Assembly: GCA_002150815.3 (NCBI GenBank)
Contig: NDFF03000127.1
Coordinates: 62,001 to 126,000 of the forward strand
DNA: 64,000 nucleotides
Direction: 5' to 3'
From: Grammothele lineata
Lineage: Eukaryota > Basidiomycota > Agaricomycetes > Polyporales > Polyporaceae
Shown here: one piece after another, positions 1 to 9,298 of the stretch
Layout: each line of letters starts with the position of its first letter
Numbering within the stretch: position 1 is the stretch's first letter
Notes under the pieces: generated by a model
What the model was told of the DNA's origin: nothing
Database searches by the model: none
What the model saw: the letters and a program-made list of their open reading frames with translations, nothing else
Made by a program: the position numbers and the translations under genes

Positions 1-2571
1 TTCTCGCAAACGTCAACAGACACACTCCAGAAGGCCATGGACGCCCTCAAGTTGCGCCACGCCGCCACTCTCGCCACCCTAAACGCGGAAGTCGCGCAGC
101 TCCAGCGCGCGCTCGAGCATGAGCGCGGAGAGTCCCACCGCATTCGCACCGCACTGGACGAACTCACTGAAGACATAGCGCGCGAGGCGTTCGGACGGCG
201 ACGCGAGGTATCCGTGAGGCTGGCCTTCCTCAGTCGTGAAGAGAACCTTGCGGAAAGCTTACGACGATGGGTCCGGAATGCGAAAGAGTCCTTGGAGCGC
301 GCTTCGCACACTTCTGACGACACGCCACCTACCTCGGGCGATACGATGCTTAGGGACGTGTTTACCAAGGCTGTAGCTCGCGCGGAGATCCTGCTTGACA
401 CCCTGAACGGACAACCCTCTGCCTCCGACGTTGCGGACATCGGGTCCGTAGCTCGCCTCGTCCTCGCACAAGACACAGTCTCGTCTTTAACGCAGGAGCT
501 CCAATCTGAGACTATTCGTCGACTAGAAACGGAACGCAAGCTCGCCCAGCTGCCGACCGTGGGGTACACTGACGACGGCCGCAGAGCGAGCAAAACCGCT
601 GCCGTCGTCCAGCCTGTCCCCCATCGTATCAGTGAGGAGCGCCAGAGCAAAAGCTTGCTTGAGGCCGACTCGACGCCCGTGGCAGCCGAAGTACCTTCTG
701 TCCCTCCGACACAGGTAGCTATTGCTATGGATATCACTCCTTCGGATAGTGTGCCGATCGTCGAAGTGGTCACAGTACCAGCGAATCTCCTAGCTTCCGA
801 GAACGAATATTCCTCCATCATCGTCAACGAACCTCCCGTGGATGAGACACCCGAAATTTCGGTCGTCGTCTCTCCTCCCGTAGATGCAATCCAGCCTTCT
901 AACACGCTCAGTTCGCACACAGAAGAGGGGCCGAGTGCACTGTCGTCGTCTTCAACGGTGCCTCGGGATCTCACTCCTTCATCGGCAGCGAGTCTTCCAC
1001 CACCATCAACGTTCGCGCCCCAGCCCATCGAAACAACACAGAATGGACATGACACCGCAGTTGCCTTCCCATGCAATTCTGAGCCTTCGATGGACGAGAT
1101 GCAATTGACCGGCCCTCCTCCCTTCCAGCCTTTATCCTTCGAGAAAGCAGATCGTCGAGAGGCCTTCAGTCAAGAGGAATCTGAAGAACTCGCAAGACAA
1201 CTCGAAGCATCGGTAAGCGATCTAGTGGATTGGACGCCTCGAGATCGTTATTACGAGGACCGAGAGGCTCTCCCAGCAGCAGAAGAACCGAAAGCGAAAC
1301 ATATATCCCCTCCAACTCCGTCGACTCGCAAGTCCGAGGACGCGTCTCGTTCTTCGAAGCTCCATGTACCACCGCCACTCCTTCTGGATGCCGCCAACGG
1401 CCTCGAACTCTCATCACTCTCGCCGAATATCCCGAGTTCTTCCTTACCCACCAGTGAAAACAACGAGACCTCTCTTATTGCCGGCCTCGCCAGGACCAAG
1501 CATCGCTACGACGACGTCCAGCGAGGTTTCCGAGACTGCCACCTCGCGCTGCGTGAGCTGAAGAAGTCCCTCGCCTCACTCCCGTCATCTTCAGGCCTAA
1601 CTTCACCCGCCGACACGGCCGCGGCGCTACACAAGGCGGTGGAACGCCTCAGCGACTTCAACGAGGATGCGCGGGTCGAGCTCGAGATCCGCATTGCGGA
1701 CGAGGAGCGCATAGCGAGTGGCTACACCGCGCTCCTCGCCATCCCCGGCGCGCTCGCCCACGCTGACGACGATGCAGGCACGGCGACGGACGAGGCGGCG
1801 CTCGCACAAGAAGTGCGCGCCTTCGTGGACGGCTCGGACCGAGCCGTCGCCAAAGCCACGAGCTCCTTCACGCAGAAGCTCGACGACCTCGAGCACGATA
1901 TCGCCGCCGTCAAGCGCGCCCTGCACGAGCTCGCCGCAGGCGCTTCCACCTCCGAGCCCCTCTACACGCTCTCTCCGTCTTCCTCCGCGCCCGTGCGCTC
2001 CGCGTCGTCCTCAGGCTCAGGCTGGTCCGCATGGACGCCCAACTTCCTCAGCCCCGCGCGCGCAGCGAGCCCCGCCCCGCCCCCGCCGACGTTCGGGAGC
2101 GTCATGACGTCCCCGCGCCTCCGCCACGCCTCGTCGCTCTCGCACGTGCGCGGGGAGCGCGCCGATGGCCGCGCGGACGACCCCCTCGCGAGCCTCGGGT
2201 TGCGTATCGTCGTCCCCCCTGCGCGGAGCCCTGCGAGTGCCGCCAGTCCGGGACCGAGTGCGGGCACGGCGGGGCCGGGTGCGGGGCCGAGGCAGCGTAC
2301 GATGTCGGGGATGTTTATGCTCGGGTTGGGTATGCGGAGCTCACCGTCGTTTGGGGCGCCATCGGTACCGCCGTCTGGAACGAGCCCAGGGGCGGGGCGG
2401 CAAGGGCTGCAGAGGATGTCGTCGAAGAGCTCCTTGGTGAGTGCCGGAGCGAGTACGACCAGGCTCGCGAGTGTGTTACTCGGCAGTGGGGGTGGGACGG
2501 CGGAGGAGAGTAAGGAGGCGGGGGAGCTTGAGACCGGCACGGGTGGGGGGAACGATTCGGACGTAGAGTAA
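1..2571 (+). CDS. 3' part of a large coiled-coil protein, possibly Uds1 (up-regulated during septation) family
   Basis: The frame is open from base 1, so the 5' exons lie outside the window; 856 residues are visible before the stop. The first 80 or so residues are charged and heptad-like, with an Arg-rich segment (GRRREVSVRLAFLSREE) followed by a SLRRWVRNAKE helix, and a second helical block follows at about 145-180. Residues about 195-480 are Pro/Ser-rich and probably disordered, a third helical block spans about 490-650, and the tail is rich in Ser, Gly and Pro. The layout recalls basidiomycete proteins carrying an N-terminal Uds1 domain, but that domain would be upstream, so the family is a guess. 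A cytoskeletal or septation-linked scaffold role would be inference only. The ATG at 37 is internal, not a true start. Confidence 0.6.
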   Translation, partial: FSQTSTDTLQKAMDALKLRHAATLATLNAEVAQLQRALEHERGESHRIRTALDELTEDIAREAFGRRREVSVRLAFLSREENLAESLRRWVRNAKESLERASHTSDDTPPTSGDTMLRDVFTKAVARAEILLDTLNGQPSASDVADIGSVARLVLAQDTVSSLTQELQSETIRRLETERKLAQLPTVGYTDDGRRASKTAAVVQPVPHRISEERQSKSLLEADSTPVAAEVPSVPPTQVAIAMDITPSDSVPIVEVVTVPANLLASENEYSSIIVNEPPVDETPEISVVVSPPVDAIQPSNTLSSHTEEGPSALSSSSTVPRDLTPSSAASLPPPSTFAPQPIETTQNGHDTAVAFPCNSEPSMDEMQLTGPPPFQPLSFEKADRREAFSQEESEELARQLEASVSDLVDWTPRDRYYEDREALPAAEEPKAKHISPPTPSTRKSEDASRSSKLHVPPPLLLDAANGLELSSLSPNIPSSSLPTSENNETSLIAGLARTKHRYDDVQRGFRDCHLALRELKKSLASLPSSSGLTSPADTAAALHKAVERLSDFNEDARVELEIRIADEERIASGYTALLAIPGALAHADDDAGTATDEAALAQEVRAFVDGSDRAVAKATSSFTQKLDDLEHDIAAVKRALHELAAGASTSEPLYTLSPSSSAPVRSASSSGSGWSAWTPNFLSPARAASPAPPPPTFGSVMTSPRLRHASSLSHVRGERADGRADDPLASLGLRIVVPPARSPASAASPGPSAGTAGPGAGPRQRTMSGMFMLGLGMRSSPSFGAPSVPPSGTSPGAGRQGLQRMSSKSSLVSAGASTTRLASVLLGSGGGTAEESKEAGELETGTGGGNDSDVE

Positions 2572-3885
2572 TGTGTGGACTGGAGAGGACGGTAATAGGG
2601 ACCTTCTAATGTCGCAGACTAAGCGGTGTAGAGACTATTCACGCATAGATTCGGTATTTTAGTATCCGTTTCCACTTGACTCCTTTGCGAGGGCCTCTGC
2701 TTCTTGGACACGCAGTACGAGGGACCATCGAGGGATTCGAGGCCCCAGGCATGCGCTAGGCGGCTGACCTAAATGAGGCCCGAGGAGTGTGGGATATGAC
2801 ATGGCGCTTCTTGCTTTCAACCACCACAATCCTTCCCATGCCGCTTGAGAACTTCACCGGCTGGGGCCCGTTCCGCTCGCAGCTCTTGTGCGACAACAGC
2901 ACAACGAACGATCCGCGGCTCCAAGCCCTCGCCAGTTTTGAATTCGGCGGACCTTCGGGCTAGCCTCCACGACAGGACCACGGCGGCCGAGCGCATTTCG
3001 CCTCGCTACACGCTCGCGACTCGCGAGCTAGAAGTGCAAGCGGCGACGCTCACGTCGGTTCCTCAACTTGTTCTGTCTTCGTACACGTCAATCCTGACTC
3101 ACTTCTGTGTCCGCTTGCCAGCGAAGATCTCGCGCGTGGGGTACACGCAATGTAGATCGCCCATAACAGTCGTGTGCACTGAGCACACGCTGAGTGGTGC
3201 TGCGCAGGAAGCAAGACTACAAAGACGCGAGGACAGTGTTCCTTCCTCGTTGTCTGCTCCAACTCGTCCTCATCTCGGTGCGTGCTTTCCAGTTCGTCGT
3301 TCTGCTCCTTGTTTCTGCCGGGAAGGGGTAAGAGCGTGCAGAGCACGACAGAGCGTCGTGGTGCATCGGAATGGGGTCTTGTGAGGAAGTTGGGTAGGAT
3401 GATCACCTGGATATTCGCTGCGCTATCTCTCTGATAAATGGCCTCATCGGGGCGTATGTTCGGTCATGACTCTGCCACCTCTTTTCGTCATATGCTCCAC
3501 TTTGAATATCAGAACAGTGTCTCGGTTAAGCGCGTGTAACGCCGCGGCGTCAGATTGTTGGCTACAGAATTGATTCATGACATCCATCCATAACCTTGCT
3601 ACCTGCCATCGTGATTACGACTGTTGGCCATTGAACGGGTGGTGGAGATAGATAGCTTTCCCATCCTGGAGGTAGCTGTCGCGGAGAGTCCCCTTTGCGA
3701 CGCTAACGAGCATCGCGGGTGTACCATTCGTTTTTGATGGCGATGATGGCCCAGAGCACGTCAAGTGGATACGACAAGACCAACCAGGGGCTCTTCACAT
3801 GCGCTCCCGAGACGTAAACGTGAGGAACCTAGTCATCTCGCCTCGTTTTGTATGATTGCCTAAACTAGCCGACCGGTATCGGCAA
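2572..3885. other. Intergenic, no gene recognised
   Basis: Between the coiled-coil gene and the TATA box of the next gene. One open frame at 2845-3384 has no recognisable composition or splice context and is not called. I see only 3' UTR-like and promoter-like sequence. Confidence 0.5.
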
Positions 3886-3891
3886 TATAAA
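3886..3891 (+). promoter_or_regulatory. TATA box of the small gene at 4133
   Basis: A TATAAA hexamer sits 242 bp upstream of the ATG at 4133. That is far for a TATA-ATG spacing, so a leader of roughly 200 nt is implied. Confidence 0.4.
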
Positions 3892-4132
3892 GCGAGCGCC
3901 ACGTCGCCTCGCCTCCTCCCCACTCTCTTCTTGCCCACCACCAGCGTCCAGGAGATCGCTCACGGAGGCAGTCGAGAATCAACACGCTCTTTTGTCCTGT
4001 CTGCGATCGCCGTCCCCCATATCATCGTCCGCTCAAGAGCGTCGACCATCCGCGTGCCCTCAACCTCAACATCGTTCCCAGCCCTTGCTGCCTCAAGTAC
4101 CCTCGACCCCGCAAGCCCCTCCAGTGTCCAAG

Positions 4133-4796
4133 ATGCAATCGTCTGCCTCAAGTATCAGGAAGATCAGCCACTCTCGCACTTCATCCATTTCGTTCTCGTC
4201 CCCTCTCTTTCCTTCAGATAGACAGTTTCCCATCTACGCGCAGTGCAACTCTCGACTTAGAATGCCTCAAAAGACCCCGCAACTCTTGCCTACCATTATC
4301 ACCGTCCCGGCGCGTAATGTCGACCTCATGGTATGCGTCTTGCCCAACTCGTCCATAGTTGTGTTGTGTTCACGCCCGTCCGCGTCTAGCAAACTGTGGA
4401 CTATCGTTATGCAGATAAATATCAACGGCGGTCCAGCTTCGCCTTGGTGAGTTCTCTGATGCTGCTGGTCACCGCCCTCGTCGTGCTGACGGATGGTGAA
4501 TGTCTCTTTGCTCCATCAAGTCGGACATCTGGGAGCTCGACGAAGAGGAAGAGCTCGAGATCGAAGTCTCGCCCGTCCTCCCGCCTACACCCAACTCCGC
4601 CAGCTCCATTTCTACTACTGACACCGTCAAGTCCCGCATGAAAGCGGTCCTCATCGTGAGTGCTCTGTCCTTCTCCACGCATGCACGTCAGCGTAACCCT
4701 GCATGAAAGGACGTTGTGCACGCGGTCAAAACCCGCTGGAGTCGCCCCCGCCCGGAGAAGAGAGCGTACACTGTTGAAGTCAGCCTTCGAATGTAA
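4133..4796 (+). CDS. Small hypothetical protein with acidic centre and basic tail
   Basis: Model: exons 4133-4330, 4390-4446, 4521-4655 and 4710-4796, with introns of 59, 74 and 54 bp, all in phase 0, giving 158 aa. The N-terminus is Ser-rich (MQSSASSIRKISHSRTSS). The middle carries an acidic run (ELDEEEELEIE) followed by a Pro/Ser/Thr linker. The last exon encodes a basic segment (VKTRWSRPRPEKRAY). There is no signal peptide or membrane span. I do not recognise the family. The four exons join without a stop and all introns carry normal GT-AG ends, which is the main evidence that the gene is real. The ATG at 4133 was chosen because no in-frame ATG lies upstream. The third exon's start is the least certain boundary. 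Confidence 0.5.
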
Positions 4797-5070
4797 CATA
4801 TGTCATACAGTACCGGTGTCCCTTCATTCGTTGTTATTACTCGAGCATCATCATCATACCATACCATAATGTACACTAGCCTTGACTACAGTAGAAAGAA
4901 GCAACACGCCTTTCTTGATCTTGCTACCCGCTGAACTGGATCGTGTCATAACATACGAGCAAGCGTTTGCATACGACATCCGAATTTGGGCAGCGCGCCT
5001 CGTAGCGCCCGCCGTCGAAATATGTATCGCAGGAGTGCGCGACGCGCCTGGGCGCCTCAGCAACCCTGCC

Positions 5071-5598
5071 ATGTCCTTCATCCAAGCCCTTCGACGACAA
5101 ACGCGTCTCCCCGCCTTCTGGGCCCCGCGACGCTGCATGGCCAGCAAGGCCCCACCAGCGGCAGCAAAGGAGGAACCCGCTGCTGCTGCTACGTCATCAC
5201 AACCTGCAGGAGGTGAGTCTCGTGCCTACGTTATGTGTGACCTCTGTCCATGCGTCCTTTTCTGCCTCTTGTCTCTCATACTACCGCTCCGTTACCGCTA
5301 CTTCAAGATACACATACTAACCAACATGCCTTTTTCCTCTTCTTATCTGTCTTTGGGTGTAGGTGCACGCGGCATATCGTCCGCACCAGAGAACATGGTC
5401 CTCGCAGGGCTATCGTACCTCAAGGGCCAGCCCGAGGTGCTCGCGCTCGCCGACGACGCGTACCCGCCCTGGCTCTGGACACTATTGGACAAAAAGGAGT
5501 TGCCTGACGATGGACCTGGGGGCAAGGCGGAGAAGGTGCGCCTGCGGAAGGAGAACCGCAAGCGGATACGGGAGCAGAACTTCATGAAGACGCAGTAG
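5071..5598 (+). CDS. MRPL37: Mitochondrial large-subunit ribosomal protein mL54 (Mrpl37)
   Basis: Component of the large subunit of the mitochondrial ribosome. Two exons, 5071-5212 and 5363-5598, encode 125 aa, the usual size for fungal mL54. The intron is 150 bp, a multiple of three, and contains no in-frame stop, so retention would keep the frame open. The N-terminus (MSFIQALRRQTRLP) is basic and free of acidic residues, as expected for a mitochondrial presequence, and an Ala-rich linker follows. The second exon carries the family core: a Leu-Ser-Tyr-Leu-Lys-Gly-Gln segment, PPWLWTLLD, and the Arg/Lys-rich helix ending NRKRIREQNFMKTQ. The in-frame sequence upstream of 5071 lacks family features, so the ATG at 5071 is preferred. 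Confidence 0.82.
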   Translation: MSFIQALRRQTRLPAFWAPRRCMASKAPPAAAKEEPAAAATSSQPAGGESRAYVMCDLCPCVLFCLLSLILPLRYRYFKIHILTNMPFSSSYLSLGVGARGISSAPENMVLAGLSYLKGQPEVLALADDAYPPWLWTLLDKKELPDDGPGGKAEKVRLRKENRKRIREQNFMKTQ

Positions 5599-5988
5599 AG
5601 CGGAGAGGGCTGGGGGCTGGATGGAGTTGGTGAGCCGTCATTGTCTTAGGTCGCGCGGGAATGTGTCGTATTGATGGGGTACTGGGTGTCTAGCTTCATA
5701 CTTGTATCTCACACCGCTATTTCGTGGCTAATGGCTCTTCGCGCACCTGCTCCATTTCAAAAGAGTTGTGCCACGTTGTTTAAAGTCTAGAGCATCCTCT
5801 CATGAGCCAGTTGTTCGTGAACATTCTTGGGGGTGCGGGGTAAGTAGTTCTAGTCAATAGCCAAGACAGCATGATACACTACGGGTGCAAGCGGCTGGCA
5901 CAGCAAGAACGTCTACATACGTGATTACATCTGCATGCAAGAGAGCAATCCGACTTCAAATGACTGAGAGGCCCGGGACGCCTTTGCC
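5599..5988. other. Convergent 3' flanks of mL54 and HEL2
   Basis: 390 bp between two convergent stop codons. It is AT-richer than the exons and looks like overlapping 3' UTRs. No other signal seen. Confidence 0.5.
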
Positions 5989-8846
5989 TCACGCAGGGAA
6001 CGACCCCAGCGTGAACAGTGTCTGCTTCTGCTTCCCCTTCCCCTTCTTCTTTCCCCCTCCCCCTCCCGTAACAGCACCCTCCCCCTCAACCTGCGGTGTA
6101 CTCTCGCCCGAGCCTCCCTTCCCGCTCCCATTCCCCCACGCCGGCTGCACAGGGGCGCTCTCGCCCAAGATGTTCCTCAACGACTGGTTCCCGCCCACCG
6201 CCGCCTTCGGCACCCGCGGCGCGCTGTTCGTCGGCAGCTCCGGGAACGCCGAGCGCGAGAGCACCGGGGCCGCCGCGCCCCTGCCCCCGCCCCCGCGCGT
6301 ACGTGCGGCGGGCCCGGGCACAGAGACGGGTGCGCGTGGGGCGGGAGGGGGGCCGGGGCTCGCGGCAGCGGAGGCGGCGGCCCAGGGGGTGAGGCGTTGG
6401 GGCTGCCGGAAGGGCGTCGCACCTGTGCTTGCCCCAGGGACTGTGCCCGTGCTGTTGGAGGACTGGAGAGGGGGGAACGCGCTGGCGGCTGGGGGCGCCC
6501 CGGGCGGGCGGGGGGCGGACGAGGAGGGCCCGGCGGTGGGCTGGGTGGAGGCGGCGGCGCGGGCGACGCGGTCCAAGAGCTGGCGGGAGGACTGGGCGGA
6601 GGAGCGGGTTGAGGTGGAGTGTTTGGCGTTCAAGACGCGGCCGGAGGTCACGCCTGCCCACTCTGAGCCGGTTGTGGTTGGTACGAGCTCGGGGAACTGG
6701 TTGCGTTGCTGGACGAGAGTGACATGTCAGGAGGTCTGGGCGGCTTTGAGAGCGACGCTGGGAACGCACCTCAACCTTGAAGCCGTTCCAAGCGGCGAGC
6801 AGGTCCCGCTTCTTGTCGTCCTCCTCCACGAGGTCGACAAGCACGTTCACCACGCTCGCCGTGCCGTCCAAGTTCCTATCAAGCACGTTCCACACCGTCG
6901 AGATCACGTCCCTCGCCCCGGACTCGGACGCGCGGTACATGCGCACCGCGGCCTTCACCACGGTCACCGCCGCCGTCGCGTTCGGCGCAAGGCTCGACAG
7001 CCGCGCGACGAGCACGGATAATCGCGGATCTGCGTCGCCCGCCTCTGGAGAGGGGCTCTGTCTCCGACTCGGTTGTTGGCTTCCCCCGCTGCTCCCGCCG
7101 CCACCGCCGTCGACAGTGAGGTTCCCGCCGAACGCCTCTCTCCGCCGCGCCCCCGCAGCGTTCGGACGCGCCGGCGTCCCCGCCCCCGCCCCCGGGACAG
7201 GACCCGGGACAACATGTGGTGGCGGCTCCCTCTCGCGCTCCCTATCACCCCTATCCCTCCTGCCCCGATGTCCCCCCGGGGCGCGGACCTCCTCGAACTC
7301 GAACTCGGCCTGGACGCGGCGCGCGTCGCGGCGGTCGCGGGCGGACATTTCTTGGCCGTGCGCCTCGACCATGTGCGCCTTGAGGTCGAGCGCGGAGCCG
7401 AAGACGACGAACTTGTGCGCGAGGCATTCGGCGCGCCGGCAGGGGAAGTGGGCGTGCGTGAAGTGCTCTTCCTGTCAGTGTGCGGGAGGAGGGGGGAGGA
7501 TGGAGTTAGAGATGGGTCGTCTGCACGGGGATGACGGCCCGGGGAACTTACGAGGGCTTCGTAATTCCTGAAGCTGATAGAATGGTGGATGTCAGTAATG
7601 TGGTCTGGCGTTAATCACAGCAGTTTGCATGATGCCAGAGGACACAGAAGCTACAACTTAGATGGATAGATGGCGCGCGAAGCGATACAGCCGTGATGAC
7701 GAGGGCGATCGCGAGGGTAATGATCCCAAAAGTGCCGTAGCCGCGGAACCAACTTTACGCCCTCTTTGACAAGCATCTTTCGCCTGGAGCGCCGCGGGTA
7801 CATGCAAACTGCAGTGAGATAGAAGAGAAAATGTACGTACTACTGATCCTTGATTTCCTGGCGCTTGCATACGAAGCATTCTTCGTGCTTCTCGCGCATG
7901 TGGGCGTACAGTTCGTCGTCCCCGAAGAAGCATTCCTTGCAGAATTCGCAGAGCGGGTGGATGCCGCCTTCGACCTGTTGAGGCTTGTGATGGTCGCGCC
8001 TGTGGCCGCGCACCATGGACGGGAGATGAATGGGGAGAACATTCGGATCGTACAGGGCGTGCTCGTGGGCGAAAACTTTCTTGAAGCGGATGCAAATATC
8101 GCTAATGGAGAACGGGCTTGTTCTGCAGCCCTCGCACAGAGTACGTGGAAGACACGCACCACATCAGTTTTCCGTGCGTCGCCCGGGTGTGCAGCTTCAG
8201 ATCGCTCCATCCGTTCCCGATGAAGTCGCAGTCGGAATCGGGGCAATTGAAGCGGAGGAGGATAAGGGTTTCCTCCATCATCTCCTGCGTCTCGAACGAG
8301 ATCGCGAGTTTTGCATCCCTGTAGGGGATATGTTCCGGCGTGTACGAAGCCCAGAGCGCGTCCGGGGATGTCGTAAAGATCACCGAAGGTTGAGGCTCCT
8401 GAAGTGGAAGAAAGATGGAGGCATGATTAGACCGTGCCCGAGCGCGATGACCGGGGGAGCACCTAACGCACCTTGCAGAACGTGCACTCGGTCTTCTTGT
8501 AGAGCGCGCGGAGGCGGAGGGCGCAGACATGGCACGTCCGGTGGTTGCACTCGGACACGGACCAGTACTTGACGGGCTCTGCGCAGATCCAGCAGACCGT
8601 GCCCTCGTCCGCGGCTCCCTCCTCGTCGGCAGGCTTCGTCGCGGGCGAGACGTCGACAGCTGTCGCCCGCGCGTCGGCCGAGGCGTCAGGGGCGACGTCG
8701 GGCTTGGAAGACTGGGTGGCATCGCCGCGATTGTTGTTGGACTTGTGGCCTCCACGGCCTCCACGGCGGCCTCGAGCGGAGGCTCTGGCACGCGCGTTGC
8801 CGCCTCGGGCGGGGTTGGACTGGGTGGAAGACGTCGCGGGAGCCAT
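5989..8846 (-). CDS. HEL2: Hel2/ZNF598-type RING E3 ubiquitin ligase of ribosome quality control
   Basis: Family role: senses collided ribosomes and ubiquitinates small-subunit proteins to start ribosome-associated quality control in the cytosol. Six exons on the minus strand: 8472-8846, 8160-8398, 7841-8101, 7552-7573 (22 nt), 6770-7471, 5989-6708; 772 aa. Residues 1-45 are RG-rich. The RING finger uses Cys85, Cys88, Cys100, His102, Cys105, Cys108, Cys121 and Cys124. C2H2-type fingers follow, including MCDICIRFKKVFAHEH, HPLCEFC with CFFGDDELYAHM, CFVCKRQEIKDQ and FPCRRAECLAHKFVVF. The C-terminal half has a conserved helical block around RNQFPELVP, then a low-complexity tail ending in a Lys-rich GGGGKKKGKGKQKQ patch. 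Intron 3 (7574-7840, 267 bp) is unusually long and could hide an alternative exon; the joined frame across it (DQ|YFRNYEALEEHF) matches the family. It diverges from the methyltransferase gene at 9299. Confidence 0.92.
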
Positions 8847-9298
8847 GGGGAGACGAGGGTCAGGTACGCGCGAGGGACGGGGAAAGATGGAGGAGGACGA
8901 TGGACCCGCGACGAGGGGCCGGGGACAGGGAGCCTGCAGTCATCGGGCAGGCGCCGGCCGGGCTCCGGGGCCGAGCGCGGCTGGTCTCTCCCCTGGCGCT
9001 GGAAGGGGAGACGCCGGGGCGGCGCGCCCAAGGATGCGCGTGGGATTTGGTTCCGGTGAAGAAATGAAGCTGGAAATTGCTGTGGGCGGGAAAGGATTAG
9101 ACGAGGGCGATAGCTGGCCTTAGCTGCCTGCCACTGGCCGGGATAAGACGACGATCTGGAGCCAGACTGGAGGACGCTCCCTCGCTTGCCCCCGCCGCAT
9201 CACCATCGAGATTCAATCAGAAATGGCCCGCCGCCCTCTTATACCCTCCCGCCGACAACCCATGCCCGTCCCCCGTCCCGCCCAGCGCACCCCGCCCA
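8847..9298. other. Shared divergent promoter of HEL2 and the methyltransferase gene
   Basis: 452 bp between two divergent ATGs. A CGCCCAATG (CCAAT-type) motif lies just before the methyltransferase start. No clear TATA box in either direction. Confidence 0.45.

Noticed and set aside
2845..3384. 179-codon plus-strand frame
   Set aside because: No start context, no neighbours to splice to, no family pattern.
5885..7021. 378-codon plus-strand open frame
   Set aside because: Antisense to HEL2 exons, whose zinc-finger and C-terminal motifs are unmistakable; the frame is a product of high GC content.
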